A stretch of 41,318 nucleotides of DNA, from contig CAMAWH010000045.1 in the NCBI GenBank assembly GCA_945861635.1, positions 1 through 41,318 of the forward strand. Direction: 5' to 3'. Shown piece by piece: positions 8,393 through 15,875 of this stretch. The notes beneath the pieces were generated by a model that was given only the letters and a program-made list of their open reading frames with translations, was not told the origin of the DNA and made no database searches. The stretch is from Klebsiella pneumoniae. Lineage in GTDB: Bacteria; Myxococcota_A; UBA796; SXON01. The position numbers and the translations under genes were made by a program. The first letter of the stretch is position 1, and each line of letters begins with the position of its first letter.

Positions 8393-8877
8393 AGCGCGCT
8401 GTCTATGCGGGTAGTTTCGATCCTATCCACGCCGGGCACATCGACATCATTCGTCGCGGTGCGGCATTGTTTGACGAGGTCGTCGTCGGGGTGGCCCACA
8501 ACCCGAACAAGCGGCGCACGTTGGCGTTGGACGTTCGGCTCGCTTTGATCCGCGACGCCGTGCGCGAGGTTCCGAACGTGCGCGTTGAAACCATCGAAGG
8601 GCTGACGGTCGCGCACGCGCGTGGCGCCGCCGCCGACGTCATCCTCCGCGGCATCCGCGACACCGCCGATTTCGCTTTCGAGGCGCAGATCGGCCAGGCC
8701 AATCGGGCGATGGTGCCGCAGGTCGAAACGCTTTTGATCCTTTCCGATCCTGCGCTATCCTTTGTGTCCAGCTCGTTGATCAAGGAGATCATGTTGGCCG
8801 GCGGAGACGTGCGGCCATGGTTGACGACCGGCGCATTCGACGCCCTGCGAGCCGCGTTGTCAGGGGCGGGATCCTAG
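8389..8877 (+). CDS. coaD: Phosphopantetheine adenylyltransferase
   Basis: CoaD transfers AMP from ATP to 4'-phosphopantetheine, the penultimate step of coenzyme A synthesis in the cytoplasm. The 162-residue product has the nucleotidyltransferase motif SFDPIHAGH (9-17), RGIR (87-90) with DFAFEAQIGQANR after it, and SSSLIKE…GGD (127-140), all typical of the family and at the usual length. ATG 8389 overlaps the TGA of the TPR-protein gene (ATGA), implying translational coupling. The frame is open to 8362 but the family start is clear. The 3' end overlaps the convergent GAF gene by 18 nt. Confidence 0.96.
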   Translation: MKRAVYAGSFDPIHAGHIDIIRRGAALFDEVVVGVAHNPNKRRTLALDVRLALIRDAVREVPNVRVETIEGLTVAHARGAAADVILRGIRDTADFAFEAQIGQANRAMVPQVETLLILSDPALSFVSSSLIKEIMLAGGDVRPWLTTGAFDALRAALSGAGS

Positions 8878-9753
8878 GGAAGCAGCAAGGTGCGCCGCCA
8901 CCAGTTGGGCCGCGGTCTGGTGCCAACCCAGGAACTCTGCGCCGGCGAACGGGTTCAGCAATTGCAGCACGCCGAGCGTGCCTGCCGAGCCACGTACCGG
9001 AACGCACAGGAGCGCGCGCGTCGTGTACCCGACCGTGCGATCGACCTCCGCGTAGTGCCGCGCATCCGTTCGCGCTTCTCGCACGGTCACGGCCACGTTT
9101 CGCCCAGCAACCAGCCCTGCGATACCCTTTCCTTTCGGGATGGCGAGGCCGCGCAGCGCACGGGAACGTGGACCCCGCGCGGTGGTGAAACGCAATTCGT
9201 GGGTCGCAGCATCCATCAGGAGCACGGCGCCCGACTCCGCCGGAACGAATTGCATCAACAAGTCCAGGGCGTGGTTGCAGGCGTCGTCGGCCGTCTCCGC
9301 GGTGGTAATCGCGGTTGCGCGCGACTCGATCTCCGCGAGCACGTCGTCCGCCCGCTCCTCCATCGCGCGAAACGCGCGCGATGAGCTTGGCTCCGGCGCA
9401 TCGAAATCGCTGATTTCGTCGCAGGTGTCCTCGATGGGGGATCGTGGCGCCGTTTCGACTGGAGATCGTGTTGGGACCGCAATCATTGCCGCCATGACGG
9501 CGCGCACGGGCTCGGGCACGTCGATGGCGACGCGGGCCACCGTGTCTTGCTGTTCGTGGATGGTGAACTGCCAGCCTGGCGTCGCGACTCGGATGTCACC
9601 ATCGTCAAGTACCTCACATTCGAGGCCCGGCATGTCAGCGCCGACACCCATGCGCGCCAGCGCGTCTCCCAGCGCGGTCATCCAGTTGTCGGCATCGAAT
9701 ACGCCGGCGACGGCGGCGGGACCCTCGATTCGGAAGCGTGGCATGGTCTGCAT
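8860..9753 (-). CDS. GAF-domain protein
   Basis: The 297-residue protein has an N-terminal part of about 90 residues (RFRIEGPAAVAGVFDADNW…) that is not recognised, an acidic/Ser-Pro linker and a helical segment (about 125-165). A C-terminal GAF domain follows (about 145-290; AESGAVLLMDAATHELRF, GIAGLVAG, RALLCVPVRG, LGVLQLLN). GAF domains bind small molecules or cyclic nucleotides and usually act as sensors. No output domain is attached. ATG 9753 is preferred to 9783 because GCGGA lies six nt upstream; ATG 9744 is also possible. It is divergent, 11 nt away, from a HisKA-like protein gene, which suggests a shared signalling role. Confidence 0.8.
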   Translation of the reverse strand: MQTMPRFRIEGPAAVAGVFDADNWMTALGDALARMGVGADMPGLECEVLDDGDIRVATPGWQFTIHEQQDTVARVAIDVPEPVRAVMAAMIAVPTRSPVETAPRSPIEDTCDEISDFDAPEPSSSRAFRAMEERADDVLAEIESRATAITTAETADDACNHALDLLMQFVPAESGAVLLMDAATHELRFTTARGPRSRALRGLAIPKGKGIAGLVAGRNVAVTVREARTDARHYAEVDRTVGYTTRALLCVPVRGSAGTLGVLQLLNPFAGAEFLGWHQTAAQLVAAHLAASLGSRP

Positions 9754-9764
9754 ATATTCCGCCC

Positions 9765-10286
9765 ATGGATGCCGCGCGCGCATGGTTGGACCGGGAACTC
9801 GCCTTCTCCGCGCTCCTGCATGACTTGCGCAGCCCGCTCACGGCGTTGAGCGCCGTCGACGATCAAGCGCCCGATCTCGTGCCGCCGTGGCAGCGTCTCG
9901 CCGCCCTCGTGCGCGACCCTCCCATGCCGGCGTACGCGCCATGCGCCGTCGATATCGCCGCGCTCCTCCACCTTCCCGGCTCGTGCATCGCGACCTTTCG
10001 TGCGCCGCCAGATCTGCTGATCGCCGCCCTCCGAACCCTTCCGCGAGCGGGGCTGGAGCTGCGTGTCAACGCCGGTGTACTCCTCGCGGCGCATGGCGTG
10101 CCTGCCGTCGAAGGCTCCCCGGCGTGGAGCGTCAGGGCGGTCGAGGAATGGTTTGCCCGCGGCGGCGATGGGTTGGCGGGGGCTCGCGTTCGCGTGGCCG
10201 CCCGGCTGATCGGCGCCGGCGTGGTCTTCGAACGAGCGCACGGGCTGGCACACGGCGTGCTGTCCCTTCAGTTCACGCGCGGATAG
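9765..10286 (+). CDS. HisKA-like histidine phosphotransferase or degenerate kinase
   Basis: This 173-residue protein begins with a dimerisation/phosphoacceptor-like helix containing LLHDLRSPLTAL, which matches the H-box of histidine kinases (candidate phospho-His19). The remaining 130 residues have a compact alpha/beta pattern ending in ARLIGAGVVFERAHG…LSLQF. That resembles the last strands of a kinase ATPase domain, but no N-box or G-boxes are visible. Such proteins, for example ChpT-type phosphotransferases, relay phosphate instead of using ATP. The function is inferred from this likeness alone. ATG 9765 has no clear ribosome site. The gene lies 23 nt before glmS and is divergent from the GAF gene. 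Confidence 0.6.
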   Translation: MDAARAWLDRELAFSALLHDLRSPLTALSAVDDQAPDLVPPWQRLAALVRDPPMPAYAPCAVDIAALLHLPGSCIATFRAPPDLLIAALRTLPRAGLELRVNAGVLLAAHGVPAVEGSPAWSVRAVEEWFARGGDGLAGARVRVAARLIGAGVVFERAHGLAHGVLSLQFTRG

Positions 10287-10309
10287 ACCCGTGCGGCGAG
10301 GGAGCGTGG

Positions 10310-12130
10310 ATGTGCGGAATTGTTGGCTACGTTGGCGAGCGTCAGGCGGCGCCGCTCTTGCTCGACGGGCTGCGCCGGCTTGAATATCGCGGGTATGACA
10401 GCGCCGGAATCGCGATCGTCAACGGGGGCATGGCGGTTGTTCGTCGGATCGGCTTCGTGGCCGAGCTGGTGGGCGCGGTCGATCCGAAAATACAGGGTTC
10501 GACCGGCATAGGTCACACCCGTTGGGCGACCCACGGTGCGGTTACCGAGGCGAACGCCCATCCCCACGTCGATTCTACGAATCGCATCGCCGTTGCCCAC
10601 AATGGCATCATCGAAAACCATACGATCCTGCGCGCGCGCCTGGAGGCCGAAGGCGTCGTCTTTCACAGTGATACGGATACTGAGGTAATTCCCCATCTAA
10701 TCCGAAAGTTCTATACCGGCGATCCGGTGGAGGCCGTGCGCGCCGCCCTCGGTCTGATTCAGGGAACGTACGGAATTGCCGTCGCGTTTGCCGATCATCC
10801 CGGCGTCATCGTCGCAGCGCGGAATGGTTCGCCGCTGGTGGTTGGGAAGGGAAAAGGCGAGACGTTTTTGGCCTCCGACCCACACGCGCTCGCCGCCTAC
10901 ACGCGTGAGGTCGTCTACTTGGAGGACCGTGACATGGTGCGCATCGATCGCACCGGATGGGAAATTTCGCGCATCGACGGCGGTTCTATCTCTCGCGTCA
11001 TCGAACACCTTGCAGAGGACTGGGGCGCGGACGACAAGGGCCCATTCAAGCACCACATGCTCAAGGAGATCCACGAACAGCCGGAGAGTCTTCGCCGCTG
11101 TCTGAGCGGACGCGTCGTTGGGGAGACGGGCGGCGCACGACTCGGCGGCTTCGACCTCACGCCGCGCGACATCGCGTCGATTTCGCGCATCGGCGTCCTC
11201 GGCTGCGGCACCTCGTTTCACGCAGGCACCGTCGGCGCAATGGCGATGGAGCAGCTCGCCCGCATCCCGGCGTTCGCGGAGATCGCTAGCGAATTCCGCT
11301 ATCGCAACCCCGTGATTGGACCGGACGATCTCTTCTTCGCGGTGTCGCAGTCGGGGGAAACGGCGGACACGCTGGGCGCCGTGAAAGAGGTGCAGGTGAA
11401 GGGCGGGCGCGCCCTCGGCATCGTGAACGTCGTCGGCAGCAGCATCGCCAGGGCGTGCGGGCGCGGCGTGTATGTCCACAGCGGCCCGGAGATTGCCGTC
11501 GCAAGCACGAAGGCGTTTACGTCGCAAGTGGCGGCGATGCTTGTTGCCGCATTGAGCTTTGGGCGCACGAGAGTTCTCGGGCAGCACGAGGGAAAGGCGT
11601 TTGGAGAGGAGCTGCTTCGCATTCCCGATCTCGTGGGCGAGTGGCTGACGCGAGAGCCGAACCTCCAGCAGGCCGTAGAACTGGTCACAAGCGGAAAGTA
11701 CGTTTTCTTTTTCGGGCGCGGTGTGTCGCATGCCGTGGCGATGGAAGGCGCATTGAAGCTGAAGGAAGTCGCGTACGTTCCGTGCATGTCCTACCCGGCG
11801 GCGGAGATGAAACACGGGCCGATTGCCCTCATCGACAAGCAAACCCCGGTCGTCGCAATCGTCCCCGACGATGTGATGCGCGACAAGACGCTCTCGAACG
11901 TCGCGGAAGTTCGTGCGCGCGGCGCGCGCATGATCATTGTCCATGCCGACGGTGACACGGACGCGGCGCGCATGGCCGACGTGTCCATTCCCGTCCCCCG
12001 CACCGCGGCGCTCCTCTCCCCGCTCTTGACGGTGCTCCCGCTGCAACTGCTGGCCTACCGGGCGGGCCTTGCGCTCGGTCGCGACATCGATCGGCCCCGC
12101 AACCTCGCAAAGAGCGTGACGGTCGAGTGA
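10310..12130 (+). CDS. glmS: Glutamine-fructose-6-phosphate aminotransferase
   Basis: GlmS makes glucosamine-6-phosphate from fructose-6-phosphate and glutamine, the first step toward UDP-GlcNAc for peptidoglycan and lipopolysaccharide. The 606-residue product begins MCGIVGYVG with nucleophile Cys2. The N-terminal glutaminase domain follows (GHTRWATHG, NGIIENH), then two sugar-isomerase (SIS) domains (about 290-600; SQSGETADT, GPEIAVASTKAF, ERG-like GRGVSHAVAMEGALKLKE). It ends in DRPRNLAKSVTVE, the usual C-terminus. ATG 10310 has GAGGGAG upstream; the frame is open to 9887 but overlaps the previous gene. No glmS ribozyme is possible in the 23-nt leader. Confidence 0.97.
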   Translation: MCGIVGYVGERQAAPLLLDGLRRLEYRGYDSAGIAIVNGGMAVVRRIGFVAELVGAVDPKIQGSTGIGHTRWATHGAVTEANAHPHVDSTNRIAVAHNGIIENHTILRARLEAEGVVFHSDTDTEVIPHLIRKFYTGDPVEAVRAALGLIQGTYGIAVAFADHPGVIVAARNGSPLVVGKGKGETFLASDPHALAAYTREVVYLEDRDMVRIDRTGWEISRIDGGSISRVIEHLAEDWGADDKGPFKHHMLKEIHEQPESLRRCLSGRVVGETGGARLGGFDLTPRDIASISRIGVLGCGTSFHAGTVGAMAMEQLARIPAFAEIASEFRYRNPVIGPDDLFFAVSQSGETADTLGAVKEVQVKGGRALGIVNVVGSSIARACGRGVYVHSGPEIAVASTKAFTSQVAAMLVAALSFGRTRVLGQHEGKAFGEELLRIPDLVGEWLTREPNLQQAVELVTSGKYVFFFGRGVSHAVAMEGALKLKEVAYVPCMSYPAAEMKHGPIALIDKQTPVVAIVPDDVMRDKTLSNVAEVRARGARMIIVHADGDTDAARMADVSIPVPRTAALLSPLLTVLPLQLLAYRAGLALGRDIDRPRNLAKSVTVE

Positions 12131-12131
12131 C

Positions 12132-12225
12132 CCCGGAACTGGCCGCTCCGGGTTGCATTGCGCCTGCCAACGTGGCAAAGGGGGGCGCCTCCGGAACGGG
12201 CCCTTTCGGCTCGAACTAGCCCCCC
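12132..12225. other. Intergenic spacer glmS-hppA with GC-rich inverted repeats
   Basis: The 119-nt spacer (12131-12249) has two possible hairpins. One pairs CCCGGA (12132-12137) with TCCGGG (12147-12152), directly after the glmS stop. The other pairs GGGGGGC (12180-12186) with GCCCCCC (12219-12225) around a 32-nt loop. No T-run follows either, so neither is a classic terminator. They may form a leader structure ahead of hppA or simply reflect base composition. Confidence 0.3.
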
Positions 12226-12249
12226 GCTCAAGCCCGCTGGAACGCTGAA

Positions 12250-14352
12250 ATGCAGAACCTGGAACTCTGGACGAAGATGCCCCCCGTCGCGGGGGCGCTT
12301 GCCTTGGCCATCGCCGCCTTTTTCTACTTCCGTGTGCGGGCGCTTCCCGAACACCACGCCAACAACACCGCCGAGATGAACGCGAGCATGACGCGCATCG
12401 CGGGCTACATCCGCGAAGGGTCGATGGCGTTCCTGACGCGCGAGTACAAGGTGCTCGCCGTGTACGCGGTCGTCGTCTTTGCGGCGCTCTCCCTTGCGAT
12501 CTCGCCGACTGCGGGTGCATGGTTCCTTGCGGGCGCGTTCCTTTCGCTGCTCGCAGGGTACATCGGCATGAAAGCGGCAACATTTGCGAACGTGCGGACG
12601 GCGGCGGCGGCGGCGGGCGGCTCCAAGCCGAACGCGCTGCTCACGGCGCTCGACGGCGGCGCCGTCATGGGGCTCTGCGTTGCCGGTCTCGCGCTGATCG
12701 GGTTGTTTGCGGTGTTTGCGATGAACGTCGGCACGCCGGAGCTCGGCTCCAACCTGCATGCCTTCGCCGTCGGTGCCTCGTCGATCGCGTTGTTTGCGCG
12801 CATCGGCGGCGGCATCTACACCAAAGCCGCGGACGTCGGCGCCGATATCGCCGGAAAGGTCATCGAGAACATCCCGGAAGACGACCCCCGCAACCCCGGC
12901 GTCATTGCGGACAACGTTGGAGACAACGTCGGTGACGTCGCAGGCATGGGCGCGGACATCTACGAGTCGCTTGTGGCCGCCGTCGTCGCAACGATGGCCA
13001 TCGCGCTTACAGCGGACGCCGCCAAGATCCAGACGCTCGCGCCAGATGCGACGGGTACGGGCGCGCGGGAGATTGCTGTCGCGTTGCCGTTGATCCTGTC
13101 GGGCATCGGGTTGCTCGTCAGCATTGCCGGCATCTTTGTCGCCCGGGCCATGCGCAATTCGGCGCCGTCCACGGTCCTGCGCGCGGCCATGGTGCTGCCG
13201 CCGGTGGTCATGGTCGCGGTCACTGCTTTCCTCCTGCCGATGTTCGGCGTCTCGCAGAACGTGACGGTTGCGCTGGCCGCCGGCGCCATCGGCGGCGCCG
13301 CGATTGGGCTCATCACCGAGTACTACACGGGCTCCTACGGACCGGTGAAAGCCGTCGCCGAGGCATCGAAGACCGGCGCCGGCACGAACGTCATCCGCGG
13401 GATGGCGGTCGGCATGGAAAGCGTAGGCGTTTGCTTGCTCCTCGTTGCCGGTGTCGCGATCGTCGCGAACAGTTTCATGGGCGAACTTGGGTTGTACGGC
13501 ATCGCGCTGGCCGCGGTGGGTATGCTCGGCGGAACGGCCATCGTCATGACGGTGGACGCGTACGGGCCGATTTCCGACAACGCAGGAGGAATCGCGGAGA
13601 TGGCGGCGCTCGAGCCCGGCGTGCGGGAGATCACGGACGAGTTGGACGCGGTCGGGAATACGACCGCCGCCATTGGCAAGGGTTTCGCCATCGGCTCAGC
13701 AACGCTGACCGTCGTCGCGCTATTTTCGGCGTACAGCCTGGAGGTCAATCACGTGCGGCATGCGGCCGGGTTGGATCCGATGAATCTGGCGCTGGACAAC
13801 CCGGAGATCCTGATCGGCGTGCTTGTCGGCGCGGTTCTTCCGTTCGTCGTCGCCGCTTCCACCATGCTCGCCGTCGGGAAGGCTGCGGGCGCGATCGTGC
13901 TGGAGATCAAACGCCAATTCGACACCATCCCCGGCCTGCGGGAAGGCAAGGCGGAGCCACAGCCCAAGGCGATCGTGGACATTGCCACCGCGGCGGCGTT
14001 GTCCGAGATGATTCTTCCCGGATTGGTCGCGGTGCTTGGCCCGGTGGTCATCGGTTTCGTGCTCGGTCCGGCTGCGCTGGCCGGAACGTTGGCGGGCGCG
14101 CTGGCGGTTGGTGCGTCGATGTCGTTGTTCATGGCGAACGCCGGCGGTGCGTGGGACAACGCGAAGAAGTACATCGAAAAGGGCGGCCTGGGCGAAGGTC
14201 ACAAGAAGCGCTCCGACACCCACAAGGCCGCTGTCATCGGGGATACCGTCGGTGACCCGTTCAAGGACACCAGCGGGCCGGGCGTTGCGATCCTCATCAA
14301 GGTCATGAGCGTGGTTTCGCTGCTGATTGCACCGCTGGTGGCGGCGGCGTAG
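12250..14352 (+). CDS. hppA: Membrane-bound cation-translocating pyrophosphatase
   Basis: The protein couples pyrophosphate hydrolysis to H+ (or Na+) pumping across the membrane. The 700-residue product has about 16 hydrophobic segments, as in the family. The substrate-binding loop is DVGADIAGKV…DDPRNPGVIADNVGDNVGDVAGMGAD, and a second conserved loop comes near the end (ANAGGAWDNAKKYIE, DTVGDPFKDTSGP). The motif GNTTAAIGKG has Ala where K+-independent enzymes carry Lys (GNTTKA), which places it in the K+-dependent class. Whether it moves H+ or Na+ is not decided here. ATG 12250 follows a GCTGGAA region. A soluble pyrophosphatase lies 6 kb downstream. Confidence 0.95.
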   Translation: MQNLELWTKMPPVAGALALAIAAFFYFRVRALPEHHANNTAEMNASMTRIAGYIREGSMAFLTREYKVLAVYAVVVFAALSLAISPTAGAWFLAGAFLSLLAGYIGMKAATFANVRTAAAAAGGSKPNALLTALDGGAVMGLCVAGLALIGLFAVFAMNVGTPELGSNLHAFAVGASSIALFARIGGGIYTKAADVGADIAGKVIENIPEDDPRNPGVIADNVGDNVGDVAGMGADIYESLVAAVVATMAIALTADAAKIQTLAPDATGTGAREIAVALPLILSGIGLLVSIAGIFVARAMRNSAPSTVLRAAMVLPPVVMVAVTAFLLPMFGVSQNVTVALAAGAIGGAAIGLITEYYTGSYGPVKAVAEASKTGAGTNVIRGMAVGMESVGVCLLLVAGVAIVANSFMGELGLYGIALAAVGMLGGTAIVMTVDAYGPISDNAGGIAEMAALEPGVREITDELDAVGNTTAAIGKGFAIGSATLTVVALFSAYSLEVNHVRHAAGLDPMNLALDNPEILIGVLVGAVLPFVVAASTMLAVGKAAGAIVLEIKRQFDTIPGLREGKAEPQPKAIVDIATAAALSEMILPGLVAVLGPVVIGFVLGPAALAGTLAGALAVGASMSLFMANAGGAWDNAKKYIEKGGLGEGHKKRSDTHKAAVIGDTVGDPFKDTSGPGVAILIKVMSVVSLLIAPLVAAA

Positions 14353-14408
14353 TTCGGCGGCCGCGCCCCGCGCGGTGCTATGGTGCCCGCGGCGGAACGA
14401 GGCATGGG

Positions 14409-15857
14409 TTGAGCGAAAGGCGGCATGAACGGCAAAGGCAGCGCGCGCGGCGATCCGGGGGCTTGGGGATCAGCGTTGTTGGTTTGCTCCTCGTGGGATG
14501 TGATGGTGCGCCCGTCGATCCCCCAGCGGACAGCGCCGAGCCGGCCCCTGCCTGCACGCAGGAGGCGTGGCCGCAGTGGGCGCCAACCCTGGAGGCAGAA
14601 GAGCGCTTTGCCGCCGCGTCGGCCTCGTGGGCGGCCGTAGACGACGCCGTAGTGCTCACTCCCGCCCACGATGCTACGATGCCTGTCGATACGATCACGG
14701 TCACCGGCCCGGGCAGCGCGCGATCCGATTTCGTGCTCAACAAGTCCGAATACTCGCTTTCGGGCTCGATCACTTCGACGTCAGAGGCGCGCCTCCTCAT
14801 TCTCGACGTCACCTCCGGAGGAGAGCCCAGCATCGTTGCGAAAGTCGTCCTCCACTCCGGGCAAACCGTCGCGCTCGCCGATGTATTTTCGATGATGTCC
14901 AACACCGAACGCGTGACGGCGGTGGTGGAGGTAGACGATGCAGGCATGGCCACGCTTTCCGGGGTGCGCATCTCCGGGACGCAGTGGGTGCGTGACCCCG
15001 CCCCGGCCGCAGCGCCGCTCGCCCTCGGATTCCTCCTCCACATCGAGGAACAGCCGAGCTTGATGGCCAGCGTGGAGCAGTGGGAATCGCGTGCGCAGGT
15101 TGTTGCGGGCCTGTCCGGCATGCTCGCCACCCACGGCGCGCGGCTCACGCTTCAGCCGGATGCGACGTTCATCGCCGCGACGACCAAGTGGGACCCGGAA
15201 TGGTTTGCGGCACGAGCAGACGAGGGAATGGGATGGTCGTTCCATTTTCACGCGTCGGGAGGAGATGCGGGCGTGGACAACGCCGTCCGGGCGGCGTCGG
15301 CTGTAGCTGGGCAGGCCGGGATCACGCTGACCGACATGAATGGCGGCTTCGCCGAAGGCGTGTGGGAAACCGTGGCAAACGATGGCGTGATCAGTCTGAG
15401 TGCATTCAAGAATTCAGTGACGCAGGCGGAGTTGGCCTTGGCAACCACGCAACCCTGGCGCCCGGCCGACGGTACAGGAGATGCGGACGAGGGGGCGTTT
15501 GAGGTGCCAACACCCGAGGGCCCGGTGGTGTATTTGCCGGGCACCGCCGTTCGCGAGAATGACCACGCGCGGTTCGCGAATTTCGCGGAGCGCCGTCTTT
15601 CACAGGCATTGGCGCGCGCCCGCCCGGATTTTGTCAACACCTGGTACTTCATCGAGCATGTAGACGGATTCGGGCCCGGCTCACCGGAAGGCTTTACTGC
15701 GTATATGGTGGACGGCGGCTTCGACGCCGATCTCGTGGACATCGACGCGTTCCTGACCAACACGGCGGACCCCCTCCGCGACGCAGGAACGGTGACCTAC
15801 ACAACGACCACGGAGATGGCGGCGCAGTACGTTGCCTGGGAAGCTCCCTGTCGGTAG
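14409..15857 (+). CDS. Lipoprotein with putative deacetylase-like barrel domain
   Basis: This 482-residue lipoprotein has a basic n-region, a hydrophobic stretch and lipobox LLVGC (Cys31). A Pro/Ala-rich linker and a beta-rich domain (about 80-200, VLTPAHDATMPVDTITVTGPG…) follow. The C-terminal domain (about 205-480) has alternating strands and helices, with FLLHIEEQP (His211) and WSFHFHASG (His279, His281), suggesting a (beta/alpha)-barrel hydrolase or polysaccharide-deacetylase-like fold. No complete catalytic signature is recognised. TTG 14409 with GAGG six nt upstream is the only in-frame start before the signal peptide. It should be anchored in the outer or inner membrane facing the periplasm or exterior. 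It converges on a PHP-type lipoprotein gene 18 nt away. Confidence 0.7.
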   Translation: MSERRHERQRQRARRSGGLGISVVGLLLVGCDGAPVDPPADSAEPAPACTQEAWPQWAPTLEAEERFAAASASWAAVDDAVVLTPAHDATMPVDTITVTGPGSARSDFVLNKSEYSLSGSITSTSEARLLILDVTSGGEPSIVAKVVLHSGQTVALADVFSMMSNTERVTAVVEVDDAGMATLSGVRISGTQWVRDPAPAAAPLALGFLLHIEEQPSLMASVEQWESRAQVVAGLSGMLATHGARLTLQPDATFIAATTKWDPEWFAARADEGMGWSFHFHASGGDAGVDNAVRAASAVAGQAGITLTDMNGGFAEGVWETVANDGVISLSAFKNSVTQAELALATTQPWRPADGTGDADEGAFEVPTPEGPVVYLPGTAVRENDHARFANFAERRLSQALARARPDFVNTWYFIEHVDGFGPGSPEGFTAYMVDGGFDADLVDIDAFLTNTADPLRDAGTVTYTTTTEMAAQYVAWEAPCR

Positions 15858-15875
15858 TGTGACGTCGGGCGTCCC

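Noticed and set aside
10287..10309. glmS ribozyme
   Set aside because: Only 23 nt separate glmS from the previous gene, too short for the ribozyme, which is known mainly from Gram-positive bacteria.
10697..12583. 628-residue ORF antisense to glmS and the hppA start
   Set aside because: Arg/His-rich shadow product opposite two clearly conserved genes.
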